DNA from: GAS188 sp963794475 | GTDB lineage: Bacteria > Pseudomonadota > Alphaproteobacteria > Rhizobiales > Beijerinckiaceae | Assembly (NCBI GenBank): GCA_963794475.1 | Contig: CAWCDW010000007.1 | Location: 186,001-250,000, forward strand | Direction: 5' to 3' | Length of the DNA stretch: 64,000 bases | In this document: positions 42,323 through 51,066 of the stretch, in pieces | Numbering within the stretch: position 1 is the stretch's first letter | How the letters are laid out: every line of letters begins with the position of its first letter | Position numbers and translations under genes: made by a program | Notes under the pieces: model-generated | The model's input: the letters and a program-made list of their open reading frames with translations, nothing else | Databases searched by the model: none | Told to the model about the DNA's origin: nothing

Positions 42323-42408
42323 GGCCTCTCATTTCCTTTCGTCAGATGTCGTGACCTAAATAGTGACCGGGGTCGAACGGTGGGAGTTACAAGTGTGTCG
42401 GGATTCCG

Positions 42409-43629
42409 ATGGATTCGCTGATCGCGGCCGCGGCGCTTGCGCTCGCGCGCGGTGATCCGGTCGGCGCCCTGAACCGCGTTGCCCTGCGCGAGGACGCGCC
42501 TGCGCTCGCGCTGCGCGGCATCGCGATGGCGCAGCTCGGCGACCTCGAAAGAGCAAAAGCGCTGCTGCGAAGCGCGGCGCGGGCATTCGGTCCGAGAGAG
42601 GCTGTGGCCCGTGCGAGGTGCGTCGTCGCCGAGGCCGAAATCGCGCTCGTCTCGCGCGATCTCGACTTTCCGGCCAAGTCGCTCGATGCCGCGCGGACGA
42701 CGCTTGAAGCACACAGCGATTGGATGAACGCCGCGCATGCGCGCCACCTCGAAGTCCGCCGCCTCGTTCTGATTGGGCGCCTTAATGAGGCCGAGCGCGC
42801 GCTTGCTGACGTCAACCCCGTGCCGCTCCCGCCCGCGTCGCGGGCCGTCCACGCGCTGGTAGTTGCGGGACTGGCGATTCGGCGCCTGCGGGCGAAAGCA
42901 GCGCGCGCCGCCCTCACGCAGGCGGAGCACGCCGCGCAGCAGGCAGGTATCCCTGCGCTGATGGCGGAGGTGGAAAGCGCCTCCAGCCTGATGAACACGC
43001 CAGCCGCGCGCCTGATCGCGCGCGGCGAGGAACGCCCACTCTTGCTTGAGAACGTTGAAGAGCTCCTCGCGTCGGGAGCCCTCGTCGTGGACGCCTGCCG
43101 CAATGTCGTGCGGGACGCGGATATCGTGATTTCGCTCGCGACGCGGCCGGTATTATTCGCGCTTGCGCGCGCGCTGGGCGAAGCCTGGCCCGCAGACGTG
43201 CCGAGGAGCACGCTCCTCGTCCGCGCCTTCCGAGCGAAGCACGCCGATGAATCTCATCGGGCTCGGTTGCGCGTCGAAATCGGGCGGCTACGCGCCCAGT
43301 TTCGCAGACTGGCCGAAGTGAGCGCGACGAAGGAAGGCTTCTCGCTGATGCCGCGCCGCGCCCGCGAGGTGGTCGTGCTGGCGCCGCCGGTCGAAGAGCA
43401 GCACGGCGCTGTGCTCGCTTTCCTCGCCGACGGCGAGGCGTGGTCGAGCTCGGGCCTCGCTCTTGCGCTCTCGACGAGCCCACGGACCGTGCAGCGCGCC
43501 CTCGAAGAGCTTAAGGCCGCTGGCAAGGTGCAGTGGTTCGGCCGCGGCCGCGCGCGGCGTTGGATGACCCCGCCCGTACCGGGATTCCCGACAATCTTGT
43601 TACTCCCCGGTCCGCTGCCGGGCGACTAG
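42409..43629 (+). CDS. wHTH regulator with TPR-like N-terminal region
   Basis: A 406-residue cytoplasmic protein. Residues about 1-200 form helical TPR-like repeats (ALALRGIAMAQLGDLERAKA and RRLVLIGRLNEAERALADVN). The C-terminal part (about 335-390) is a winged helix-turn-helix (GEAWSSSGLALALSTSPRTV then QRALEELKAAGKVQWFGRGR). This fits a transcription regulator with a protein-interaction domain. It is divergent from the small membrane protein and DUF899 genes and followed by a perfect hairpin and the beta-propeller gene. I recall this neighbourhood in related genomes; its signal is unknown. Confidence 0.78.
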   Translation: MDSLIAAAALALARGDPVGALNRVALREDAPALALRGIAMAQLGDLERAKALLRSAARAFGPREAVARARCVVAEAEIALVSRDLDFPAKSLDAARTTLEAHSDWMNAAHARHLEVRRLVLIGRLNEAERALADVNPVPLPPASRAVHALVVAGLAIRRLRAKAARAALTQAEHAAQQAGIPALMAEVESASSLMNTPAARLIARGEERPLLLENVEELLASGALVVDACRNVVRDADIVISLATRPVLFALARALGEAWPADVPRSTLLVRAFRAKHADESHRARLRVEIGRLRAQFRRLAEVSATKEGFSLMPRRAREVVVLAPPVEEQHGAVLAFLADGEAWSSSGLALALSTSPRTVQRALEELKAAGKVQWFGRGRARRWMTPPVPGFPTILLLPGPLPGD

Positions 43630-43655
43630 AACGGGATGACTTCATCATCCCGTTC
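43629..43655 (+). terminator. Perfect inverted repeat after the wHTH gene
   Basis: GAACGGGATGA (43629-43639) pairs with TCATCCCGTTC (43645-43655) over 11 bases with a CTTCA loop. There is no strong T run. It is directly followed by a second repeat element, so it may belong to that element and not be a terminator. Confidence 0.5.
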
Positions 43656-43660
43656 CGGCT

Positions 43661-43735
43661 ATTTGGAGCATGATCTGTTCCGAAAACCGGTACCATCCCG
43701 GATCAAGTCCGGAGCAAGCTTTGTCGGGATCATGA
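43661..43735. repeat. GGATCATG-type dispersed intergenic repeat
   Basis: The stretch TTGGAGCATGATCTGTTCCG, AAAACCGGTACCATCCCGG, then GTCGGGATCATG has the look of a dispersed element (GATCATG at both ends and a central TTCCGAAAACCGG) that I recall from many Hyphomicrobiales intergenic regions. It differs from the 31-62 kb repeat family. Confidence 0.55.
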
Positions 43736-43749
43736 GCGAGGATCAATGC

Positions 43750-44424
43750 ATGATGACATCAGCGGCCGAAATTCTCCGTGAGTATGGACCCTTTCGGGGT
43801 GTCGACCACGTGGGTGGGGTCACCTTCGACGGCCAGCACGTCTGGTTGGCAGGCGGCGACAAGCTGACCGCCTTCGATCCGGCGAACGGGACGACGCGAC
43901 GCTCCCTCGATGTCGCAGCGCACGCGGGAACGGCTTTCGACGGTGAGCATCTGTTTCAGCTTGCCGACGATCGCATCCAGAAGGTCGATCCGAAGACCGG
44001 TCGTGTGCTCGCAACGATCCCGGCGCCCGGCCGCGGCGGCGACTCGGGTCTCGCTTGGGCCGAAGGGTCACTCTGGGTTGGGCAGTATCGGGATCGGAAG
44101 ATTCACCAAATCGATCCCCAAACAGGGAGGATTCTTCGCACGATCGCGTCCGACCGTTTCGTCACCGGAGTCACCTGGGTCGACGGCGAGCTCTGGCATG
44201 GCACCTGGGAAGGTGACGCGAGCGATTTGCGGCGCATCGACCCACGAACCGGCGAGGTGCTCGAGCGGCTCGAGATGCCGCCTGGAATAAGCGTGTCCGG
44301 GCTCGAGTCCGACGGTGGCGATCGGTTCTTCTGCGGCGGAGGTCGCAGCGGCAAGGTGCGAGCCATCCGCCGGCCAAGGCGCGGTTCCGCAACAGCCTCA
44401 TCATCGGGAAACCCTACGCGCTGA
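43750..44424 (+). CDS. Beta-propeller protein (glutamine cyclotransferase/Vgb-like)
   Basis: A protein of about 224 residues made of blade repeats such as GVDHVGGVTFDGQHVWLAGG, AGTAFDGEHLFQLADDRIQK, DPKTGRVLATIPAPG and DSGLAWAEGSLWVGQYRDRK. This is the propeller of bacterial glutaminyl-peptide cyclotransferase-like or streptogramin-lyase-like proteins. No signal peptide is visible. ATG 43750 is chosen near GAGGATC; ATG 43732 is also in frame. The last 15 residues (RRGSATASSSGNPTR) look like read-through into non-coding sequence, so a small indel near 44370 is possible. It lies downstream of the wHTH regulator on the same strand. Confidence 0.7.
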   Translation: MMTSAAEILREYGPFRGVDHVGGVTFDGQHVWLAGGDKLTAFDPANGTTRRSLDVAAHAGTAFDGEHLFQLADDRIQKVDPKTGRVLATIPAPGRGGDSGLAWAEGSLWVGQYRDRKIHQIDPQTGRILRTIASDRFVTGVTWVDGELWHGTWEGDASDLRRIDPRTGEVLERLEMPPGISVSGLESDGGDRFFCGGGRSGKVRAIRRPRRGSATASSSGNPTR

Positions 44425-44792
44425 CCTCCGCCAGCGCGCATCGACAAAATCAGGATTGCCGCAGTGCCAAATTTCTGTGAGCTTGAGGGACCGCGTTCGC
44501 CCGCCATAGCAGCGCGAAGGCGCGCGACGACCTCGACCATACTCGCCAACGCGGCGTGCTTGTTCCTGATCGAGAATGTCCGAGAAGCGTGCCGCTTCCG
44601 ATAGCAAGCCGCGTTCCCAACGCTCGTGACAAGGCATACGCTGTTGCTGCCTTGAACCGGTCATTTCGCAACGATATCACATGTGCAGCACAGCAAGGCC
44701 GGCCGCCGGATGTCTGAGCGGGTCAGAAGCAGCGGTCGGGAAATGCACAACCGAGCGATATGGTAGATGATCCTCAATGCAAAGGAGAGCCA
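44425..44792. other. Intergenic stretch before the orphan substrate-binding protein
   Basis: No frame here gives protein-like sequence on either strand and I see no repeat copy. AAAGGAGAGCCA at the right edge is the ribosome binding site of the next gene. Confidence 0.5.
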
Positions 44793-45773
44793 GTGAGGCG
44801 GCGCGAATTCATCACGCTTCTCGGCGGCGCCGCAACGTGGTCGATCGGGGGGCCAGCCTGCGCAGAGGTGTCGCCCAACCGCCCGCTCCTCGCAGTCCTC
44901 AGCGCGATCACGAAGGAAGGCAATTCGCCACTCAATGCCCTCGTGCAGGGTTTAAAGGAATTCGGCTACGTCGAAGGCCTAAACATTGATATTGTCTACC
45001 GTTTTGCGGAGGGGCATTTGGACCGCTTCTCTGTGCTTGCAGCCGAATTGGTGGGGCTTAGGCCTGAATTGATTGTAGCCGCTGTAACTCCGGCCGCAGT
45101 GGCGACAAGAGCGCTGACCAAGTCGATTCCGATTGTTTGCCCGTTACTCGCTGACGCCGTCAACCTCGGTTTAATTGCTAGCGATTCGCGCCCCGGAGGG
45201 AACGTGACTGGCTTATCGTTCCGCACCGAAGGCCTGACGGGCAAGCAAGTGGAGTTGGCGCTCCAAATGATCCCCGACGCGGTCAAAATCGGCTATTTGG
45301 TCAACATCGCCAGCGGTGTCATTATCGACCGCCAAGAATTGGAGAGCACGTGTCAGAGGCTGGCCATCAAAGCTGTTCCTGCCGAGGTTCGTTCGCCCGA
45401 CGATCTCGGTGCGGCATTTCAGGCGATGGCGAATGAACACGTCCAAGCTGTTATTGTTCTGGTTGACGGTATGCTTTTCAGCGAGCGAAGCAGGATTGCT
45501 GCGCTCGCGGCGACCACGCGATTACCGGCGATCTATGGCTTCCGCGATCATGTCGATGCGGGCGGGCTGGCCAGCTATGGGGTCAACCTGTCGGAGAACT
45601 TTCATCGCGCGGCCACTTATGTGAACAAGATTCTCAAAGGAGCTAAGCCAGGAGATCTCCCAGTAGAGTTCCCCGCCAAGCTTGAGCTAATAATCAACAA
45701 CAAAGCCGCCGAGGCAATCGGATTGCCTATTCCCTGGTCAGTCCTTGTGCGTGCTGACGAGGTGATCGGATAG
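44793..45773 (+). CDS. Orphan ABC-type substrate-binding protein (ABC_sub_bind family)
   Basis: A 326-residue exported binding protein of the PF04392 type. GTG 44793 follows AAAGGAGAGCCA and begins VRRREFITLLGGAATWSIGG, a twin-arginine-like signal typical of this family in Bradyrhizobium relatives. The body has LVQGLKEFGYVEGLNIDIVY, LVGLRPELIVAAVTPAAVAT, DSRPGGNVTGLSFRTEGLTG and a C-terminal LIINNKAAEAIGLPIPWSVL. No permease or ATPase gene is adjacent. The next genes on the strand are a GAF histidine kinase and a response regulator, so it may serve sensing and not transport. Confidence 0.85.
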   Translation: MRRREFITLLGGAATWSIGGPACAEVSPNRPLLAVLSAITKEGNSPLNALVQGLKEFGYVEGLNIDIVYRFAEGHLDRFSVLAAELVGLRPELIVAAVTPAAVATRALTKSIPIVCPLLADAVNLGLIASDSRPGGNVTGLSFRTEGLTGKQVELALQMIPDAVKIGYLVNIASGVIIDRQELESTCQRLAIKAVPAEVRSPDDLGAAFQAMANEHVQAVIVLVDGMLFSERSRIAALAATTRLPAIYGFRDHVDAGGLASYGVNLSENFHRAATYVNKILKGAKPGDLPVEFPAKLELIINNKAAEAIGLPIPWSVLVRADEVIG

Positions 45774-45798
45774 AAATGCTGTTTGCTGCGGTGCATGA

Positions 45799-45910
45799 GT
45801 CCGCTCCTTTCCCATCCCGGTCATCGGCGTGCTACTTTCGCCAGCCCGAAAGCAGACTTAGCCTTCGGCTCGTAAGATGACCGTGGTGGGTAGGAAAGCC
45901 GACATGCGGG
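45799..45910. repeat. Interspersed repeat, copy E (second module, partial)
   Basis: GTCCGCTCCTTTCCCATCCC, then GGTCATCGGCGTGCTACTTT, CGCCAGCCCGAAAGCAGACT and TAGCCTTCGGCTCGTAAGAT (45799-45878) match copies C and D almost base for base, and the match fades after about 45900. It fills the gap between the substrate-binding protein and the kinase. Confidence 0.85.
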
Positions 45911-45957
45911 CGCTTCCCGCTTGCCGATGTTGACCCGAATCGGACAGGAGATGCCTG

Positions 45958-48447
45958 TTGCCGGATGGGCGCGGCTCAGCGAAGGGGGGTTTTTATCGGC
46001 GCTCTAGATTTCCAGGTCTCAATGAGCCTATGTTTGTCGGTGAGCGGCTGCGGGGAGCCGCCACGGACAACCGAGAGCTGGGCGTGCGGGAGCCAAACTC
46101 GGAACTCGATGTCAAGATCGAGCTCCTGACCAGGGAGCTGAGCGAAGCACGTGCGCAGCAGGCGGCGACTGCCGACGTGCTCAAGCTGATAACCCGCTCG
46201 ACTTTTGATCTTCAGCTGGTGCTCGAGAAGCTTGCCGAGAGCGCCGCGCGGCTCTGCGAGGCGGAAATGGCCTTCATCGCGCGTCGTGACGGCGAAAAGT
46301 TCCGGTTTGTCACGGCCATCGGGGCCACCCCCGATTCCACACGCGATGCGATTCGATTTCAGGAGACGTTCCTCAATACTCGTGTGTTCCCCACGACTCC
46401 CGGACGCGGGACAATCACCGGCCGCATTATGCAAGATCGTCGAGCAGTGCAAATCGCTGATCTCGCTTCCGATACCGGCTACCAACTCACCGAGGCGATC
46501 ACGATCGCGAAGATACGGACCCTGCTGGGGGTCCCTCTCATGTGCGAGGGCGAACCGATCGGCATCATCAACTTGGCGCGCCAGCGGGTCCAGCCTTTCA
46601 CGGAAAGTCAGATCGCACTGGTCACGACCTTCGCCGACCAGGCGGTCATCGCGATCGAGAATGCGCGCCTCATCGGCGAAATACGGGAGGCGCTCGAGCG
46701 GCAAACCGCGACCGCGGAGGTGTTGCGCGTCATCAACAGCTCTCCCGGCGATCTCGCGCCTGTGTTCGACGTAATCTTGCAGAAGGCGCATAGCCTTTGT
46801 GGCGCGTCTCTCGGCAGCCTGCAAATCTATGACGGTGAGAAGTTCCGTGCGGTTGCGGTGCATGGCTTCTCGGGACCTTTGGCGGATTTGTTGCGAGAGG
46901 GTTATCGTCCGGGGTCCAACCTGCCGCAACAGCATTTGCTCGAGGGAGCCAGCGCCGCGCAGATCCCGGATCTGGCGGCAGTCAATGACCCGATGGCGCG
47001 CAAGGTCTTCGAGCTCAGCGGATTGCGGACCTTGCTATGCGCAGCCCTCCGCAAGGACGATGCTCTCCTTGGGCAAATTACGGCGGCTCGCCCGGAGGTG
47101 CGGCCATTCTCCGACAAAGAGGTCGCGCTCCTGGAGAGCTTCGCCGCGCAGGCGGTGATCGCGATCGAGAACGCAAGGCTGCTCGGCGAGCTGCGAGAGC
47201 GCCAGGCCGAATTGCGCGTCACCTTCGACAATATGGGTGACGGTGTTGCGATGTTCGACGCCAAGACGCGCCTCGCCGCGTGGAACCGCAATTTCCAAAC
47301 GATCCTCGACTTGTCCGACACGCTACTCGCACGACGCCCGACCTATTCCGACTTTGTCCGCATTCTCGCCGAACGTGGCGAGTTCGGCACCAACGATACC
47401 GAAAAGGAGCTAAGCCGGCGCCTTCAGGACACCGATCGTGAATTGCGCGTCGAGCGCACCCGACCCGACGGTCGCGTGATCGAAGCGCGCAGGAACGCAG
47501 TGCCGGGCGGCGGTTTCGTATTGATCTACAGCGACATCACCGAGCGCAAGCGGGCCGAGCAGGCGATCCGCACGGCGCGCGACGCCGCCGAGAAGGCGTT
47601 ACGCGAACTGCAAGCAACGCAAGCGAGCCTGCTGCACGCTCAGAAGATGGCGGCGCTCGGCCAAATGACCGCAGGCATTGCCCACGAAATCAAGAACCCG
47701 CTCAATTTCGTCAACAACTTTGCGGGGCTCTCGATCGAGTTGCTGGACGAGCTAAAGACAGCGGCGTCGCCGACGATCGATGCGCTCGACGATAATCGGC
47801 GCGGCGAGATGGAGGAGACGCTTGGGACGCTGACCCGAAATCTGACCAAGATTGTCGAACACGGGCAGCGCGCAGACGGCATCGTCAAGAGCATGCTGGC
47901 GCATTCGCGCGACACCAGCGGAGAGCGGCAGCGGGTGGATATCAACGCGCTCGTCGAGGAATCGCTGAACCTCGCCTATCACGGCGCGCGTGCCCATGAT
48001 CGAAATTTCAACATTAGGCTCGAGCGCGATTACAAGGCGGCGACCAAACCAATCGAGCTGGTGCCGCAGAACATCACCCGCGTTCTGCTGAATTTATTCG
48101 CGAACGGCTTCTATGCAGCACACAAACAGCGCGAGAAGCTCGGCGCCACGACGTTCGAGCCGACCTTGTGGGTGACCACGCGCGAATGTGATGGCGCAGT
48201 GGAGATCGCGGTGCGCGACAACGGCATTGGCATCGCGTCCGAGGATCGCGACAAGCTGTTCCAGCCGTTCTTTACGACAAAGCCGTCCGGCGAGGGTACC
48301 GGGCTTGGCCTGTCGATCAGCTACGACATTGTTTCGCAGGAGCACGGAGGCGCGATCTCGGTCGATAGCCGACTCGGCGAATTTGCCGAGTTCACCGTTA
48401 CGTTGCCCCGCAGCATAAGTCGCACCACGAGGGGCAAATCGCAATGA
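45958..48447 (+). CDS. Soluble GAF-GAF-PAS histidine kinase
   Basis: An 829-residue sensor kinase without membrane segments. Order: a short coiled coil (about 45-65); GAF 1 (about 70-235, LASDTGYQLTEAITIAKIRT); GAF 2 (about 255-405); a PAS-like domain (about 420-525, FDNMGDGVAMFDAKTRLAAW); a dimerisation helix with His576 in AGIAHEIKNPLNFVNN; and an ATPase with RVLLNLFANGFYAAHKQR, VRDNGIGIASEDRDKLFQPF and GEGTGLGLSIS. A TTG start at 45958 follows AGGAG; ATG 46030 is an alternative. Its end overlaps the response regulator start by ATGA, so the two form a coupled two-component system. The signal is unknown; GAF domains suggest a small cytoplasmic ligand. Confidence 0.88.
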   Translation: MPDGRGSAKGGFYRRSRFPGLNEPMFVGERLRGAATDNRELGVREPNSELDVKIELLTRELSEARAQQAATADVLKLITRSTFDLQLVLEKLAESAARLCEAEMAFIARRDGEKFRFVTAIGATPDSTRDAIRFQETFLNTRVFPTTPGRGTITGRIMQDRRAVQIADLASDTGYQLTEAITIAKIRTLLGVPLMCEGEPIGIINLARQRVQPFTESQIALVTTFADQAVIAIENARLIGEIREALERQTATAEVLRVINSSPGDLAPVFDVILQKAHSLCGASLGSLQIYDGEKFRAVAVHGFSGPLADLLREGYRPGSNLPQQHLLEGASAAQIPDLAAVNDPMARKVFELSGLRTLLCAALRKDDALLGQITAARPEVRPFSDKEVALLESFAAQAVIAIENARLLGELRERQAELRVTFDNMGDGVAMFDAKTRLAAWNRNFQTILDLSDTLLARRPTYSDFVRILAERGEFGTNDTEKELSRRLQDTDRELRVERTRPDGRVIEARRNAVPGGGFVLIYSDITERKRAEQAIRTARDAAEKALRELQATQASLLHAQKMAALGQMTAGIAHEIKNPLNFVNNFAGLSIELLDELKTAASPTIDALDDNRRGEMEETLGTLTRNLTKIVEHGQRADGIVKSMLAHSRDTSGERQRVDINALVEESLNLAYHGARAHDRNFNIRLERDYKAATKPIELVPQNITRVLLNLFANGFYAAHKQREKLGATTFEPTLWVTTRECDGAVEIAVRDNGIGIASEDRDKLFQPFFTTKPSGEGTGLGLSISYDIVSQEHGGAISVDSRLGEFAEFTVTLPRSISRTTRGKSQ

Positions 48448-48854
48448 GCATCTGGGTGCTCGTCATCGATGATGAAAGCGACGTAGAGATGCTGTTCCGG
48501 CAACAGTTCCGGCGCGACCTCAGGCAGGGTCGGTTCCTGATGGAGTTCGCCCTCTCGGCCTCGGTGGCGCTCGATCGGGTCAAGCAGGCGCCCGACGACA
48601 CCGACCTCATTCTCGTGCTGTCGGATATCAACATGCCCGGAATGACTGGGCTCGAGCTCCTGCCGAAGATTAAGGCCATACGCCCGAAAGTACCGGTGAT
48701 CATGATCTCCGCCTATGGCGACGCTGATACGAAGCGCCGCGCGCTGGAAGCCGGGGCGCAGGGGCTTCTGACCAAGCCCATCGATTTTGCCGCGCTCAAG
48801 GCCGAGATCGATGAACGTATAGAAGAGCATGGACCGACTACTCTCCGATCTTAA
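48444..48854 (+). CDS. Single-domain response regulator
   Basis: A 136-residue receiver domain without an output domain. VLVIDDESDVEMLF carries the acidic pair, Asp61 in LVLSDINMPGMTGLEL is the phosphoacceptor, and Lys111 in LLTKPIDF completes the site. A slightly long loop (RDLRQGRFLMEFAL, about 24-37) is seen in this subgroup. It overlaps the kinase by four bases. With no DNA-binding part, it must act through protein contact or as a phosphate relay to another effector. Confidence 0.9.
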   Translation: MSIWVLVIDDESDVEMLFRQQFRRDLRQGRFLMEFALSASVALDRVKQAPDDTDLILVLSDINMPGMTGLELLPKIKAIRPKVPVIMISAYGDADTKRRALEAGAQGLLTKPIDFAALKAEIDERIEEHGPTTLRS

Positions 48855-49020
48855 TGCAAACCGCGATTGCTGGCGCAAGCTTTGGCGCCGGCCCGAGCGA
48901 GATTATCGAACAGCGATGTTCTTTGCTGCATTGCGTGAGTAAGCAATTGGCCCTACGCGCGGGTAAGTCGAACTTCCGCTTTAGGGTCCGAGATCTGCCG
49001 CGGCGCTGTGCAGCCGTGAA

Positions 49021-49140
49021 GGTCCGCTGCGACATGTCGACCGCCCAAAGCCGCCGGTCCGGTATCGGCCCACTCAAGTCACGGCTGCTTGGCGCCCATT
49101 GCGGCTGGTCCTGGCCAGCGCGCCCGTTCTCGAAAGCGGA
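49021..49140. repeat. Interspersed repeat, copy F (first module)
   Basis: GGTCCGCTGCGACATGTCGA and CCGCCCAAAGCCGCCGGTCC lead into TATCGGCCCACTCAAGTCAC, GGCTGCTTGGCGCCCA (49063-49098) and end at CTCGAAAGCGGA. Copies A and B share the core and ends; copy G shares the left half. The surrounding gap 48855-49406 shows no gene. Confidence 0.85.
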
Positions 49141-49406
49141 AACCATGTCGGTGAAACGCTTTAGGCAGCTTTGGGTGGATTCCGGTCGTTCCGTGGGGGC
49201 CAAGCTCGAAAGGCCGCAATGGGTGGAAGCGGCCATAGAAGACCCGAGTCATGTTCAGCTGTTTTGCGCCCGCCCTCGCCGCTCGCGAACCGAATTCGCG
49301 CTTCCACAAGCTGCCAATCGCTAAGGCTGTGCCGGTGATAGGTGCTGCATATTCGAGCGAGGCTCAACAAACGCTCTTAGGTCGCAGCCGCCTTGAGGGA
49401 CTCTTC

Positions 49407-51044
49407 CTAAAGTGGCCCGGCTCTACCCTTAGACTCGTCTTGAGAGGCCCCAGCCAAGAAGCGCTCATAGATATCGAGTGTCGCCTCGATCTCGTTGGGC
49501 CTTTGCGCCGGCCACCAAGCGGTCGTCGGCGTCAGCATGACAGAGACCGTTTTGGGAGCGAGTCGTTTCGCCTGCGGCAGCCCGTCGACGAGCATGTCGT
49601 TCGGCCCGGCGCACACGAGCGTCGGGCATCGCAGGAGCCCGATCCGGTCGCTCGTCCGGTAGATATAAGCCGAGCGGTAGGCGCGGCTGTAATGCGGCCC
49701 GCTCTGGAGGAGACCCATGACGAAGCGGTGGATGTCGGTGGGTTCGGGGATGCCGAGGCGTCGCGCCGCCGCATAGTCCACGCGATACCAGGGCCAATAC
49801 ATGAAGAGGTCGCGACGCCAGTTCCAGAAGAGCTGCAGATGCAGCCCCCACTGATCCAGGGCCATGGGTGGAAAATACTTCTCCAACAGATCGGCCTGAA
49901 AGGCCGATGAGATGAAGACTGGACCTTCGAGGACGACGCGGCCTACACGCGAGGGATGGCGCACCGCAAGCTCCATCGCGATCAGTGCGCCGGTATGGGA
50001 GCCCCAGAGATCGACGCTGTCGAAGCCCAGCCTGTCCGCCAGTTCCTTCGCGTCCTCGGCCAACGTCTCGATGCTGACCGCGCGCTCCGGCTTGTCGCTC
50101 TCGCCATTGCCGAAATAGTCCACGGCGACGACCTGGTGCGTGCGGGCTAGCCGCTGGATCACCGGCGCGAAGATCTCGGCCGAGCCGCCGCCGCTCGGGA
50201 AAAGCAGCAATGGCCGGCCTTGCGTGCCGGCTCGCCGCACATGCAGTAGACCGGCCGACAGCTCAACATAATCGTTCCAGATGCGCCCGCCAGACAGGGC
50301 TTGCGTTGCGGGAAGGGAAGAGGCCTTCGTCGCTTGCGCAGCAAAGCTGCCGAGATGAGCCGCCAAGCCGTCCAGCCGGGCGATTTGCAGGACGCCCGCC
50401 GCGTCGGATTCACTAACCTCATCGAGGCATAGGGACCAGAGCCTTGCAAAGTTCGCCGGCAAGAGAGCGGCCGCGGTGAAGCTCGCATGCAGCTCATGCG
50501 CCGTAGGCAACGCCTCGCCTTCGAAGGCCGGCAACCCTGGATGGACAGGATCGAGGACGTGGCAATCGCGGATATGGGCCCACAACGCTGTCAAATGCGT
50601 GCCGTCGGGGTGGGCAGTGAGGTCAGGCGGCAGGAAGCGCCGCGTTCTCCAGGCGCAGGCGCGATCGAGGCCAATACGGACGTCGGCGATTGGCCGGCGG
50701 GCGAGCTTGCGCGCTAGACGGTCGGCCAAAGGAGCGGCGAGGTCGAAAGCCGCAAGGGCGTAAATCTCGAGACCCAGCTGGCGGCAGGCCGCCGCAAGGC
50801 GTTCGGCAGTCGCGTCGAGCGTTTCCGAGGCGGCCGAGATCGAACCTCCGAGGCCGGGCAGCTCGAGCACGGAGACCGTCCAGCCCGCAAGCGCGTTGCC
50901 GAGGCGCGCCGCGACGACCGATGCTCCGAGCGCGAGGCCCGGCAGCACGACGAGGTCCGGCCCCTCACCTCGGCGCCAGACACGGATCTGACAATCGTCG
51001 AGGGTGATGTAGTGCGGCCGAGCGGATGCGGAGCGGTCGGTCAT
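49407..51044 (-). CDS. Tandem alpha/beta-hydrolase-fold protein lacking a Ser nucleophile
   Basis: A 545-residue cytoplasmic protein with two alpha/beta-hydrolase-like halves. The first (about 15-130: DLVVLPGLALGASVVAARLG, VLELPGLGGS, ALAAFDLAAPLADRLA) has no Gly-x-Ser-x-Gly elbow. The second (about 260-535: RPLLLFPSGGGSAEIFAPVI, VVAVDYFGNGESDKPERAVS, VDLWGSHTGALIAMEL) carries GSHTG at 348-352, placing His350 where Ser is expected. Near the C-terminus (TPTTAWWPAQRPNEIEATLD) the usual catalytic His is not evident. I recall single-domain relatives with GxHTG. It is the last gene of the eleven-gene cluster, 22 bases after the livF-type gene. An unusual hydrolase, lyase or binding role is possible. 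Confidence 0.75.
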   Translation of the reverse strand: MTDRSASARPHYITLDDCQIRVWRRGEGPDLVVLPGLALGASVVAARLGNALAGWTVSVLELPGLGGSISAASETLDATAERLAAACRQLGLEIYALAAFDLAAPLADRLARKLARRPIADVRIGLDRACAWRTRRFLPPDLTAHPDGTHLTALWAHIRDCHVLDPVHPGLPAFEGEALPTAHELHASFTAAALLPANFARLWSLCLDEVSESDAAGVLQIARLDGLAAHLGSFAAQATKASSLPATQALSGGRIWNDYVELSAGLLHVRRAGTQGRPLLLFPSGGGSAEIFAPVIQRLARTHQVVAVDYFGNGESDKPERAVSIETLAEDAKELADRLGFDSVDLWGSHTGALIAMELAVRHPSRVGRVVLEGPVFISSAFQADLLEKYFPPMALDQWGLHLQLFWNWRRDLFMYWPWYRVDYAAARRLGIPEPTDIHRFVMGLLQSGPHYSRAYRSAYIYRTSDRIGLLRCPTLVCAGPNDMLVDGLPQAKRLAPKTVSVMLTPTTAWWPAQRPNEIEATLDIYERFLAGASQDESKGRAGPL

Positions 51045-51066
51045 CGCGTCGAATTCCGATGCCGGG

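Noticed and set aside
44425..44690. Possible transposase remnant
   Set aside because: Neither strand shows transposase motifs or terminal inverted repeats.
31021..49140. CRISPR array
   Set aside because: The repeats are long, dispersed over tens of kilobases and lack regular spacers. No cas genes are present.
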